DNA of 42,316 nt from Spirochaetota bacterium (GTDB lineage: Bacteria; Spirochaetota; UBA12135; COTS27; JAFLEE01). Within the stretch, counting starts at the first letter, position 1, and every line of letters begins with the position of its first letter. This document shows positions 32,605-41,427 of this stretch, in pieces. Under the pieces are notes generated by a model. The model was not told where the DNA came from. It did not search any database and saw only the letters and a program-made list of their open reading frames with translations. The position numbers and the translations under genes are program-made. The DNA lies in contig JAFLEE010000042.1 of NCBI GenBank assembly GCA_017302015.1, positions 1-42,316 on the forward strand. The letters are read 5' to 3'.

Positions 32605-33897
32605 ATGTATAATCCTTGGAAAATGGGCCGTAAGAGCGCCTTGGATGGCAATCGCATCTCGCTCATCCGCAGCATCCACCTCTTCGGGTCCGGCTGCTTC
32701 TTCTGCTTCGGGGCGATCTATTTCCTGCTCCTCCACAGCACGTATATGCTGGCGGCGAATTGGATCTTCGGGGCGCTCGGGCTGCTGAATTGGTTCGCCC
32801 TGCGGTCCCCGGGGTCGGATGACCTCAAGGGGCATCTTTTCCTCGCCATCGTTTACACGGGCCTCCTCAACGTCACGGTGCACGTCGGGGCGGGCCTCGA
32901 GCCCATGATCTATTGGGGCCTCTCCGTTTCGGTGGCCGCGGCGTTCTCCTTCCGCATCCCGGGGATCCTCTTCTGGGTCGCCCTATGCATCGTGTTCTTT
33001 CCGCTCACCTACGTGCTGAAGGTCCATGTCTTCCCCGCCAGGGTCCTCCCCCTCGATGGCGCCCAAACGCGCATCCTCACCGCGGCGACCTATCTCGGCC
33101 TGCTCTCCTTCCTCGCCTTCGTCGTCTACCAATTCCAGCAAAAACTCGGGCGGGCCCTGGGCGCCCTCCAGGGGAGGAACCGGGAACTCGAGATGCTCTT
33201 CCGCGTGGTCAGCCACGACCTCTCCGGTTCGGTGCACCTCGTGCGCGGGCACGGCGACCTCCAGAAGGTCGAACTCGCCGCCCTCCAGGGCCGGCCACTC
33301 GAGGCCGCGGCCCTGAAGCGCCTCGAGGAGAATAACGACCGCATCCGCGACGGGGCCGAGCGCCTCCAGACCATCCTGGGGAGCGTGCGGGAGTACGCCC
33401 TGGCGGCCTCGGGGAGCGCGGGACTCAAGGCCGAAGCCGTCCATCTCACCGAGGTCCTCGCCCCCTGCCGCGCGGCCCTCGAGGCGCCCATGCGGGTCAA
33501 ATCCCTCGCTTTCGACCTCGCGATCCCCGAAGGCTTGCCCGCCGTGCGCTTCCATCCCCAGACCCTCGCCGACCAGGTCCTCATGAACCTGCTCACCAAC
33601 GCGGTGAAGTTCTCGCCGCCGGGCGGCCAGATCCGTCTGGGGGCCCGGGTCGAAGGGAATCGCGTCGTGCTGACCATCGAAGACGAGGGGAAGGGTTTCC
33701 CCTCCGAAGAGGTCCAGGATATCGATGCCCGGGTCGGCTTCTCGACCCCGGGCACCCTGGGCGAGAAGGGAACGGGCTTCGGGCTCGCCATCGCCCAGGC
33801 CTACCTGCAGCGCTACGGGGCGACGCTTCGCATCGAATCGCGATCCACCCCCGGGTCCCACGGCGTTCGCGCCGTGGTGGCCCTACCCCTGGCTTGA
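32605..33897 (+). CDS. Orphan membrane sensor histidine kinase
   Basis: A 430-aa histidine kinase. Residues about 20-180 hold around six hydrophobic helices (HLFGSGCFFCFGAIYFLLL, then WIFGALGLLNWFAL and ILFWVALCIVFFPLTYVL) with no large external domain. The HisKA helix has the H-box FRVVSHDLSG with His204 as phosphoacceptor. The ATPase domain shows the N-box LMNLLTNAVKFS, G1 EDEGKGF and G2 GEKGTGFGLAI. The start at 32605 has GGCGGAAAAG upstream; an alternative ATG is at 32623. No response regulator gene is adjacent, so the partner and stimulus are unknown. The last 15 bases overlap the end of the activase gene on the other strand. Confidence 0.87.
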   Translation: MYNPWKMGRKSALDGNRISLIRSIHLFGSGCFFCFGAIYFLLLHSTYMLAANWIFGALGLLNWFALRSPGSDDLKGHLFLAIVYTGLLNVTVHVGAGLEPMIYWGLSVSVAAAFSFRIPGILFWVALCIVFFPLTYVLKVHVFPARVLPLDGAQTRILTAATYLGLLSFLAFVVYQFQQKLGRALGALQGRNRELEMLFRVVSHDLSGSVHLVRGHGDLQKVELAALQGRPLEAAALKRLEENNDRIRDGAERLQTILGSVREYALAASGSAGLKAEAVHLTEVLAPCRAALEAPMRVKSLAFDLAIPEGLPAVRFHPQTLADQVLMNLLTNAVKFSPPGGQIRLGARVEGNRVVLTIEDEGKGFPSEEVQDIDARVGFSTPGTLGEKGTGFGLAIAQAYLQRYGATLRIESRSTPGSHGVRAVVALPLA

Positions 33898-36800
33898 GGT
33901 CGCCACCGGGGCGGCCGTCTCCGCTCCCCGGGCCGCTTCCCGCTCGCGCCGCCGCTGGCGGTCGGCGAGGACCATCATGAGCAGCCGATTCTCCACGTTG
34001 GCGGCGCTGGAGTCCGGGTCGTAATCGAGGCATTGGATCTGGGCGTCGGGCAGCCGCTTCTTGAGCGCCTTCACGAGCCCCCGCCCGGTGATGTGGTTGG
34101 GCATGCAGCCGAAGGGCTGGACGATGACGAAGTTCTCGACCCCGCGCTTGGCCCAGGCGAGGATCTCCCCGGGGATGAGCCAGCCCTCCCCGGCGAAGAT
34201 GGTGCGGTCGACGAACGATTCGATGAGCGACGCCTGCTCGTGGATGTCGGGGGGCGCCTCGTGGTGGACGAAGCGGCGCGAGAGTTCCTGGACCGCGGTG
34301 AGCACCTTCACGTAGAGGCGCTCCTCGATCCCGGCGACCAGGCTCTTGACCCAGGGGTTCGACACGAAGCCCCGCTTCACCTGGTCCTGGGCCCGCAGGG
34401 TCGAACTGCGGAAGAAGGGGATCATGTGGGGGAGGAGGACCTCCATGCCGTGGCCCTCGAGGTAGGCCACCAGGTTGCGGTTGGCGCTGGGGTGGTAGTT
34501 GAGGAGGATCTCGCCGATGACCAGCACGCGGCTCTTGGGCCGGCTGCGGTCGACGGGGATGGCGTTGAACGCGTCCACCGCGGCGCGGAAGGCCGCGAGC
34601 GCGCCCCGGGTGCCGGTCTCGAGTTCCTTGGCGATGAGGGCGAGTTGGGCGCGGAACACGCCGTCGGTCTCGCCGGGGCGCGTCTCGTAGGGCCGCGTGG
34701 CCTGGAGCATGTCGGTGAGGCAATCGGCCAGCGCCACGCCCCAGACCATGCGCATCTTGAAGCGCGTGCCCATATGGTAGCCGGGGTGGGCGCCCTTGGT
34801 GTCCTCCCCGCTGGTGACGACGGGGACCTCGGGGTAGCCCGCCTCGTCGAAGGCCTTGCGGGCGAGCACGGCGTACTGGCCCGCGCGGCATTCCTGGCAA
34901 TTCTTGGCCACGGCCAGCGCGCTGTTCTTGGGGTCGGCCTTGCCGCACTCGAAGGCGCGCAGGGCCTCGCCCACGTTGATCTGGGCCGGGTAGCAGGTGT
35001 CGTTGTGTACGAAGCGCTTGCCGAGTTGGATCGCCCGATCGTCCGCCTCCGCCAAGAGCACGGTGCGGTAGCCCTCCCGGCGCAGCACCGCCGTGATCAT
35101 GGGCCCGAAGGCGGGGGCCAGGTTGGGCACGAGCACGCTCATCTTCTTGCGGTCGCTCTTTCGGAACTTCACGGGGAAGGGGTCGGAGAGTTCGCCCACG
35201 GGCCGCGGCACCTCCTGGGCCTTTCGGGCGCGGTTTTTCTGCACGGTCTCGACGAAGGACTGGATGCGGATGCGCAGCGGGCCCCGGGCGTCGCCCTCGT
35301 CGAGTTTCAGGATGAGCAGGCTCTTGTCGCCCACCTCGCGCAGCACGCGCTCCATCTCGTCGCTGATGACGGCGTCGTGGCCGCAGCCGAAACTCACGAC
35401 CTCGGCGACCTCGAGGCGGGGGTCGCGGGCCCCGTGGAGGGCCGCGGCGTACATCCGCGCATGGAAGGGGTTGAGGATCTCGCTTCGGACGCCCGAGACG
35501 TCGGTGCCCGCCAATGGATAGGCGTCGGGCACGATCACGGGCACGCCGAGGCGGGTGAAATGGCGCGAGAGGTCGTGGTTGACGAACCCGTCCTGGTGGT
35601 ACGGGCGGCCGGCGAGGAGCACGGCGAAGGTCCCCTTCGCCTCGGCCCAGGCGAGGGCCCGCTTGCCCGCCTCGAGCATGGCGTCCTTGTATTCCGCCAT
35701 CACCCGGTCGCCCTGGGCGATGGCCTTGCGCACGAGCCCCTCGTCCAGGCCGAAGGTCTGGGCGAAATAGCGCTCCACCTGGCGATAGCGCAGCGCGTGG
35801 GTATTCCAATAGAAGGCGGGACTATCGTAGGGGATTGCCCGGGAGCCGAAGGGGTCGTTCGTCTCCTGGATGACGAGGGGGTAGCCCTCGATGACGGCGC
35901 AGATGTGCACCCCCTCGCCGCGCTTGTCCTCCGCGGGGAGGGTGAAGACCTTGGGGAAGAAGATGCGGTCGACGCCGGCGTCGAGGAGGGCCTGGACGTG
36001 CCCGTGGACGAGTTTCGCCGGCAGGCAGGCCGTGTCGCTGGGCACGTGGGAAAGCCCCTTCTCGTAGACGCGGAAGGTGGAGGCGGGGGAGAGGACGACG
36101 GTGAAGCCCAGGCTGCGGAAGACCGCGTTCCAGAAGGGGTAACTATTCCAGAACTCGAGCACCCTGGGGATGCCGATGCGAAGCCCGCGTGCCTCGGCAT
36201 AATAGGTGAGTTCGGGCTCCCGGAAGAGGAGTGCCTCCTGGTCGGCTGCGGTGTCGGGCACGGCCTTCATGCGGGCATGGGCCTCCTTGGCCTGCTCGCG
36301 GATCTGGGCGTCCTTCGGGTCGCCCAGTACCTCGCCGCGCTCGCAGCGGTTCCCGGTGACGAAACTGCCGCCGCCGGCGAAATGCACCACCGAGCGGCTG
36401 CAATGGTTGGAGCAGAACCGGCACACGTTGCCCGTCTCGGTCTCCCAACGGAGTTCATCGAGCCGGTCGAGGCCGATGAAGGACGAGGCCCGCTCCGATT
36501 CGCCCCGACGCACGGTTTCCCGATGCTTCTTAGCCAGGAGCGCCGCGCCCCAGGCGCCCATCTCGCCCGGGTAGGGGGGGCGGGTGACGGCCTTGCCCAC
36601 GGTCTTCTCGAAGGCCCGCAGCACGGCGTCGTTCTTGAACGTACCGCCCTGCACGACGATGCGCGGTCCGAGGGCGTCCAGGTTCGCCAGGCGCACCACC
36701 TTGGTGAAGACGTTCTCGACCACCGAGTGGCAGAGCCCGGCGAGGATATCGTCGGGGCCCTTGCCGTTGCGCTGCTCCGTGGTGACGGAGGAGTTCATGA

Positions 36801-38325
36801 ACACCGTGCACCGCGAACCCAGTTGGGAGGGGCGGCCCGCGTTGAAGGCCGCGTCGGCGATCTGGTCCACGGGGATGCCCAGGGTCTTGGCGAAGGTCTC
36901 GAGGAAGGAGCCGCAGCCCGCCGAGCAGGCCTCGTTGAGCACGATGCGCGTGATGACGCCCTGGTGGAGCCAGATCGCCTTCATGTCCTGCCCGCCGATA
37001 TCCAGCACGAAACTCGCCCCGGGATCGCAGTGGACGGCGGCCTCGGCATGGGCCACCGTCTCCACCGAGTGGGTGTCGGCGTGCACGGCCTTGGCCACCA
37101 GGTGCTCCCCGTAGCCGGTGCTCGCCACGCCGAGGATCTCGGGGAAGGCCTCCTTCGCCGCGAAGGCCGCGCGCACGCCGAGGAGGGCCTCCTTCAGGAC
37201 CTCCAGGGGTTTCCCCCCGTTATTGGCGTAGAACCGGTGCAGCGGCAGGCCGGCCTCGTCGGTCACCATGACCTTGAGGGTGGTGGAGCCCGCGTCGATG
37301 CCGAGATAGATTTTCGGCCGGTCCCCCGGCGCGTAGTCGGGGAGGGCGAGGTCCGCAAGGCGCCGCTCTCTGCGGTAGCGGGCGGCGGCCTCGGGGCTCT
37401 CAAAGAGGGCTTCGAGGCTAGAGGTCTTAGCGGCGTCGCGGCTCACCGTCAGGTCTTTCAGGGCGCCCTTCCCCTTGTATCCGTTGGGCCGGTCCTCGAA
37501 GGCCGCCCCGATGGCCAGGGCGGCGCCCATGGCGACCACGAGTTCGGGCTGCTCGGGCATGAGCAGGTCGTCGCGGCCCAATTTGAGCCGCTCGGCGAAG
37601 ACTTCCACGAGTTTCGTCTGGTACTTGAAGGGCCCGCCGAGGAAGAGCAGCGGCGCCTCCAATTCCATCCCCTGGGCCAGGCCGCCGATGACCTGGCGCG
37701 CCAGGGCGTGCAGGCAGGAGAGGGCGATGTCCGCGGGCTTCACGCCGGAATTAAGCAGCGGCTGCACGTCGGTCTTGGCGAAGACCCCGCAGCGGCCCGA
37801 GACGTCGAACACCTGGGCGCCCTCGTGGGCCAGGGCCGCGAAATCCCCCGGGCTCACCTTAAGCAGTTCGGACATCTGGTCGAGGAAGGCGCCCGTGCCT
37901 CCGGCGCACACGCCGTTCATGCGCATGTCCGAGACCGCCGGGCTGCCGCCGCCCTCGGGCACCCGCAGGAAGAGGACCTTGGCGTCTTGCCCGCCGAGTT
38001 CCACCGCGGTGCGGGTATTGGGGTAGAGTTTGCGGATGGCCATGGAGCCGGCCACCACTTCCTGCACGAAATGCCCGCCCAGGGCCCGGGCCACCGGCTC
38101 CCCGCCGCTGCCGCAGGCCGCCAAATGGAAATCCGCCCCCGGGAATAATTCGTGGGCCTCGAGGAGGAGTTCCCGCGCCGCCCCCACCTGGTCCGCGAAA
38201 TGCCGCTGGTAGCGGGAATGGACGAGCTCATCGCCCCCCGGGCTCCACACGGCGAGTTTGACCGTGGTCGAGCCCACATCGAGGCCGGCCCAGAGGGTTT
38301 CTGCGGTGGGATGGGTTTGGGTCAT
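33883..38325 (-). CDS. Giant BadF/HgdC-type acyl-CoA dehydratase activase with two activase domains and DUF2229/HgdB-like region
   Basis: A 1480-aa cytoplasmic protein. Two ASKHA ATPase domains: the first opens with GLDVGSTTVKLAVW (about 14) and the second with LGIDAGSTTLKVMV (about 341). Each has the two Cys that bind the bridging [4Fe-4S] cluster in HgdC, with the same 39-residue spacing: Cys140/Cys179 and Cys467/Cys506. About 640-1000 is DUF2229-like (IGIPRVLEFWNSYPFWNAVF). The rest has HgdB/DUF2229-type blocks with HNDTCYPAQINVG and KNCQECRAGQYAV. Activases inject an electron into 2-hydroxyacyl-CoA dehydratases using ATP. Fused proteins of this size occur in anaerobes, with unclear substrate. 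No separate dehydratase subunits are nearby. The start has GAGGG upstream. Confidence 0.87.
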   Translation of the reverse strand: MTQTHPTAETLWAGLDVGSTTVKLAVWSPGGDELVHSRYQRHFADQVGAARELLLEAHELFPGADFHLAACGSGGEPVARALGGHFVQEVVAGSMAIRKLYPNTRTAVELGGQDAKVLFLRVPEGGGSPAVSDMRMNGVCAGGTGAFLDQMSELLKVSPGDFAALAHEGAQVFDVSGRCGVFAKTDVQPLLNSGVKPADIALSCLHALARQVIGGLAQGMELEAPLLFLGGPFKYQTKLVEVFAERLKLGRDDLLMPEQPELVVAMGAALAIGAAFEDRPNGYKGKGALKDLTVSRDAAKTSSLEALFESPEAAARYRRERRLADLALPDYAPGDRPKIYLGIDAGSTTLKVMVTDEAGLPLHRFYANNGGKPLEVLKEALLGVRAAFAAKEAFPEILGVASTGYGEHLVAKAVHADTHSVETVAHAEAAVHCDPGASFVLDIGGQDMKAIWLHQGVITRIVLNEACSAGCGSFLETFAKTLGIPVDQIADAAFNAGRPSQLGSRCTVFMNSSVTTEQRNGKGPDDILAGLCHSVVENVFTKVVRLANLDALGPRIVVQGGTFKNDAVLRAFEKTVGKAVTRPPYPGEMGAWGAALLAKKHRETVRRGESERASSFIGLDRLDELRWETETGNVCRFCSNHCSRSVVHFAGGGSFVTGNRCERGEVLGDPKDAQIREQAKEAHARMKAVPDTAADQEALLFREPELTYYAEARGLRIGIPRVLEFWNSYPFWNAVFRSLGFTVVLSPASTFRVYEKGLSHVPSDTACLPAKLVHGHVQALLDAGVDRIFFPKVFTLPAEDKRGEGVHICAVIEGYPLVIQETNDPFGSRAIPYDSPAFYWNTHALRYRQVERYFAQTFGLDEGLVRKAIAQGDRVMAEYKDAMLEAGKRALAWAEAKGTFAVLLAGRPYHQDGFVNHDLSRHFTRLGVPVIVPDAYPLAGTDVSGVRSEILNPFHARMYAAALHGARDPRLEVAEVVSFGCGHDAVISDEMERVLREVGDKSLLILKLDEGDARGPLRIRIQSFVETVQKNRARKAQEVPRPVGELSDPFPVKFRKSDRKKMSVLVPNLAPAFGPMITAVLRREGYRTVLLAEADDRAIQLGKRFVHNDTCYPAQINVGEALRAFECGKADPKNSALAVAKNCQECRAGQYAVLARKAFDEAGYPEVPVVTSGEDTKGAHPGYHMGTRFKMRMVWGVALADCLTDMLQATRPYETRPGETDGVFRAQLALIAKELETGTRGALAAFRAAVDAFNAIPVDRSRPKSRVLVIGEILLNYHPSANRNLVAYLEGHGMEVLLPHMIPFFRSSTLRAQDQVKRGFVSNPWVKSLVAGIEERLYVKVLTAVQELSRRFVHHEAPPDIHEQASLIESFVDRTIFAGEGWLIPGEILAWAKRGVENFVIVQPFGCMPNHITGRGLVKALKKRLPDAQIQCLDYDPDSSAANVENRLLMMVLADRQRRREREAARGAETAAPVATSSQG

Positions 38326-38600
38326 GTTTGGGATCCCTCTATTGGCGCTGAAAAGCCACTAAATTTAGAATCGTTTTAGAAAGAAAGCAGAAGCCTGCTT
38401 ATTGGACTCGACAGATAAATGAATTATAATCGATATTATATGTTGAGAATATCCAATATAAAACTAAAATGTTTCACTCGATTTCACTCACCAAGGCCTA
38501 TCCATCTTAGGAAGCGATGACCCCACGAATTGTCAGAGAAGCGGCCTATTACCCTCGCTGCCGCTTCACCTGCGAAGAACCCGGCCGCGGGGGACCGTGA
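38326..38600. other. Intergenic AT-rich block
   Basis: 275 bases between the activase start and the GH127 stop. Bases about 38340-38490 are unusually AT-rich. They contain TATAAT boxes on the minus strand (38428-38423 and 38440-38435) and one on the plus strand (38425-38430), plus a six-base-arm hairpin AAGCAG-AAGC-CTGCTT at 38385-38400. This is probably the promoter of the activase gene; a good -35 box is not obvious. No gene is seen. Confidence 0.45.
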
Positions 38601-40505
38601 TTAGAAATAGATACTGAAAAAGTGGTCGTCTTCGAGGATCTCGTTGCCTGCCGAGGCGTAATCGCAGACGCGGGTCTTCACGGCCACGCCCTCGGATTTC
38701 AATTCGACCTCGAAGGCCTGGCGCACCTCCGTAGAGGGGATGGGTGCCAATCGGCACTCCACCCCCGGCCCCGGAAGGAACGGCCCGTCGAACATCTCCT
38801 GCGCGGTATTGCCCACATACCGGCTACGGGCGAGGAGGAGGGGCCCCGCCCTCAGGGTGAACCGCGGCTTGGACACCATCTGCCGAAACGGCACGGGCGA
38901 AATGCTTTCGTGGTTGACCCAGCGTTCGGCTTGCCAACTCTTTTCCTGCGGCGCGGGAGCGGAATCGGGGAGCCGCTTAAGGACCGGGGTGCGATCGAAG
39001 TGTAACGAGATCGCGGTTTCCCCGGCGGGCACCTCGATTTCTAAAAAGTCGCCGGCGGGGGCCTCGTGGGACTTCCCATTGGCCTCGATGCGGGTGCGGG
39101 CGCTATGGCCCGGCATCCTCAGGAAGAGGGTCGCCACGGCCTCCGCGCCGACGCGAAGCTCTGCCGACCCGCGGGAAAGGTAGGCGCCGCCGATTTCGAC
39201 CATCACCGAGCCCCGGGGGGTGCGCACCCGCGCGCGGTGCTCGGTATAGAGGTTCACATAGACGGCATCGCCCTGGACCATCACCGCCGTCTGGGCGGCG
39301 TCCATCATGGCGCGCGGCATATTATTGACGCAGCAATGGTTGCGGCTTAAGCCCGCCTGGCTGCGCACCGTGTAATGGCGCCCGCAGCTGCGGACGCCGC
39401 GGGCCCCCCATTTGCCGTCGCGGTAGATCGAGGCCAGGAAGGCGTTGAGATAGCAATGCTCGAAGGCGTCCAGGTAGGCGGACTTCCCGGTGAGGGCGAA
39501 GAGTTCGTGGGAGAGGCGCATCCAGTGGATCGCGTCGCAGGGTTCGCTGATCCCGTTGGGCTGCGCCGCGGCATGGGCGAAAATATCGTTATACCCCACG
39601 CTCCCCATGGCGTTCCCCTCGCACCGGAGGATGAGCGCGTGGAGGTCCTCGACCGCCGCCAAGAGGGGCGCCTCGCCCGTGATGCGGTAAAGGGCCAAAA
39701 GCCCGTCGAGGCAGGAGAGCATCTCATAGGCCTTGGCCCATTTCCAGGACTCGGGCGCCCATTCGTGGACGGGCTTGCCGCTTCGGGCGTTCGCCAGCAG
39801 ATTGGGCATTCTTCCCGAGGGATCGTCCCAGGCGCGGGCGATCCCCCGGCAAAAATCCAAGTAACGCGCATTGCCGGTGCGCTCGAAAAGGAGGAGCATG
39901 GGTTTCAGGATGGAAGCACTGGGCATCCCGAGGAAGGTGCCGGTGTCGCGCAGGTCGACCCCCTGCTCGTTCAATTGGGAAAGGAGCTGGTCGGCGAAGC
40001 GGACCGCAGCGGCCAGGATCTCCCCATCGCCGAGGAGGCGGTGCGCCTCCAGGAGGCCCCAGAGCGTGTACTTGCGGCACCAGATATTCCAATTCCAATC
40101 GCAGGCCCAGCCCATCGTCGCCCGCGCCGCGTCCTTGTCGGCCGGAAAGATCGCCTTCTTGTTTCGGTAGGTGCCCAGATAGCCGTCGGCTTCCTGGTAA
40201 GTCAGGAGGGATTTCACCCCCCGCCGGATGCGTTCCTTGAGGGCCGCCTCTCCCGTGTATTCGCAGACTCGTACGGCGCCGAGGATGAACTTCCCCCAGA
40301 ACTCCCCCTGCCAGAGCCCGACCACCCCGGAGGCGTCGTCGACCTTATTATGGAAGGCCGCTTCCGCCTCTTGGTAAACCCCATCCCACGCATCGTCGGA
40401 AAGCACGCGCTCAAAGAGGAAGCGGTCGATCTGGGCGCCGATGCTTCCTAAAATCCTCGTTTCGTGGAGCGCCGCGGCCTCGATGGGGGGATGGACCTGA
40501 TGCAT
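38601..40505 (-). CDS. GH127-family (DUF1680) beta-L-arabinofuranosidase-like enzyme
   Basis: A 634-aa protein lacking a signal peptide, so probably cytoplasmic. The (alpha/alpha)6 barrel occupies about 30-430 (WQGEFWGKFILGAVRV, then ADGYLGTYRNK and WAKAYEMLSCLDGLLALY), followed by two beta-sandwich domains. The Zn/catalytic signature of HypBA1-type enzymes is intact. Glu321 and Cys323 occur in SEPCDAI, and Cys391-Cys392 in RNHCCVNNMPRAM. One Cys of the pair is the nucleophile in the characterised retaining enzyme. GH127 releases beta-linked L-arabinofuranose. CAGGAA precedes the ATG at 40505. It is divergent from an AraC-family regulator gene with a 133-base shared control region. Confidence 0.85.
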   Translation of the reverse strand: MHQVHPPIEAAALHETRILGSIGAQIDRFLFERVLSDDAWDGVYQEAEAAFHNKVDDASGVVGLWQGEFWGKFILGAVRVCEYTGEAALKERIRRGVKSLLTYQEADGYLGTYRNKKAIFPADKDAARATMGWACDWNWNIWCRKYTLWGLLEAHRLLGDGEILAAAVRFADQLLSQLNEQGVDLRDTGTFLGMPSASILKPMLLLFERTGNARYLDFCRGIARAWDDPSGRMPNLLANARSGKPVHEWAPESWKWAKAYEMLSCLDGLLALYRITGEAPLLAAVEDLHALILRCEGNAMGSVGYNDIFAHAAAQPNGISEPCDAIHWMRLSHELFALTGKSAYLDAFEHCYLNAFLASIYRDGKWGARGVRSCGRHYTVRSQAGLSRNHCCVNNMPRAMMDAAQTAVMVQGDAVYVNLYTEHRARVRTPRGSVMVEIGGAYLSRGSAELRVGAEAVATLFLRMPGHSARTRIEANGKSHEAPAGDFLEIEVPAGETAISLHFDRTPVLKRLPDSAPAPQEKSWQAERWVNHESISPVPFRQMVSKPRFTLRAGPLLLARSRYVGNTAQEMFDGPFLPGPGVECRLAPIPSTEVRQAFEVELKSEGVAVKTRVCDYASAGNEILEDDHFFSIYF

Positions 40506-40543
40506 GGGGATTCCTGAATTTATAAAATCGTATCGATCATGAA

Positions 40544-40573
40544 TTGTCGAATCGATTCAGAATCAAGTATAAT
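40544..40573 (+). promoter_or_regulatory. Promoter of the AraC gene in a divergent control region
   Basis: TTGTCG (40544-40549) and TATAAT (40568-40573) are spaced by 18 bases and face the AraC gene. A perfect palindrome GAATCGATTC lies at 40549-40558, and more ATCGAT-type repeats are close by (CGTATCGATCATG at 40529-40541). A TATAAA-type box at about 40518-40523 on the minus strand could serve the GH127 gene. An AraC protein could control both directions from here (inference). Confidence 0.5.
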
Positions 40574-40638
40574 GGCGTAAATATCCGTATGGAATACCGT
40601 TTTGTCTTGCATGTTTGCTTTTTTGTCCAATTAGGGGG

Positions 40639-41427
40639 ATGCCCGTGGAATTGACGGAGCGCAGCCCGTTTGCGGCCCTCGAATGGGTCACCGGGCGCTC
40701 GGTGCGGGAAGGCGCGAGCCGTTGGATGGGCCGCGCAAACCAATGGAATCTACTTCTGAGCGTGAAAGGATGCGGCCGGGTGGACCTGGAAGAGGGCGGG
40801 GTCGATCTTCCCCAAGGCTCCCTTGCCCTCATCGCCGCGGGCCCCAAGCGGGAGTTCTCCGTGGAGAAGGGATGGGACGTCTACTGGGTGCATTTCCGGC
40901 GGGAAGAGACGGGCGCCGTGGCTAGGTGGCCCGAGGTATTACGGGGCGTGCACCTCGTCACGGCTCCCAAACCCGTCTTCGATGCGGCGCGATCGGCCTT
41001 CATCGAACTCCATGGATACTCCATGGCGCAGCCGCCTGGGTGGAGGCCCCTGGCCCTCTGCCTCCTGGAGAGCGTAATATTGAGGGGCAATGCGGCCTCG
41101 GCCCACGGCGTAAGCGATCTCCGCTTGGAGCGGGCGAGAGACCTCCTGGAGACGCTGGACGGTTTCGGGGGCCTGGATGGGGTCGCCGCCGCCTGCGGCC
41201 TTTCCCGATCGACTTTTTTCTCGAGGTTCAAGAAGGCCTACGGCGTTTCCCCCCGCGGCTACCGCGAGGCCCGCATGCTCAGGCGCTCCCTGGAACTCAT
41301 GGACGACGAGCGCCTCAGCCTGGGCGAAATTGCCGCGCGCATCGGGATGCCCAATCTCTTCTATTTCTCTGCGCGGTTTAAGAAAGTCTACGGCTGCGCG
41401 CCCTCGAAATACCGCGGGCGCGCCTGA
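40639..41427 (+). CDS. AraC-family regulator, divergent from GH127
   Basis: A regulator of about 262 aa. Residues about 1-140 form a cupin-like sensing domain (VDLEEGGVDLPQGSLALIAA, then GWDVYWVHFRREE). Residues about 160-262 contain two helix-turn-helix motifs, LDGVAAACGLSRSTFFSRFK and LGEIAARIGMPNLFYFSARF, with the family ends GVSPRGYREAR and GCAPSKYRGR. Start choice is open: an AGGGGG at 40633-40638 touches the ATG at 40639 but is optimally spaced for an in-frame GTG at 40645. It probably senses a sugar released from the arabinose-containing glycan and activates the divergent GH127 gene. Its 3' end overlaps the convergent PhyH-like gene by 50 bases. Confidence 0.87.
   Translation: MPVELTERSPFAALEWVTGRSVREGASRWMGRANQWNLLLSVKGCGRVDLEEGGVDLPQGSLALIAAGPKREFSVEKGWDVYWVHFRREETGAVARWPEVLRGVHLVTAPKPVFDAARSAFIELHGYSMAQPPGWRPLALCLLESVILRGNAASAHGVSDLRLERARDLLETLDGFGGLDGVAAACGLSRSTFFSRFKKAYGVSPRGYREARMLRRSLELMDDERLSLGEIAARIGMPNLFYFSARFKKVYGCAPSKYRGRA

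Noticed and set aside
32609-32625. TATAAT just before the histidine kinase ATG at 32623, as a second leaderless promoter
   Set aside because: No acceptable -35 box at 15-19 bases, and an alternative start at 32605 with a ribosome binding site lies upstream of the box.
33593-35809. About 740-codon second minus-strand frame within the activase gene
   Set aside because: R/P/G/A-rich frame-shifted shadow on the same strand as the real gene.
34033-38148. Very long open frame on the plus strand opposite the activase gene
   Set aside because: It is a mirror frame of a high-GC gene: composition is dominated by G, A, E, H and L without domains, whereas the minus strand carries full activase motifs.
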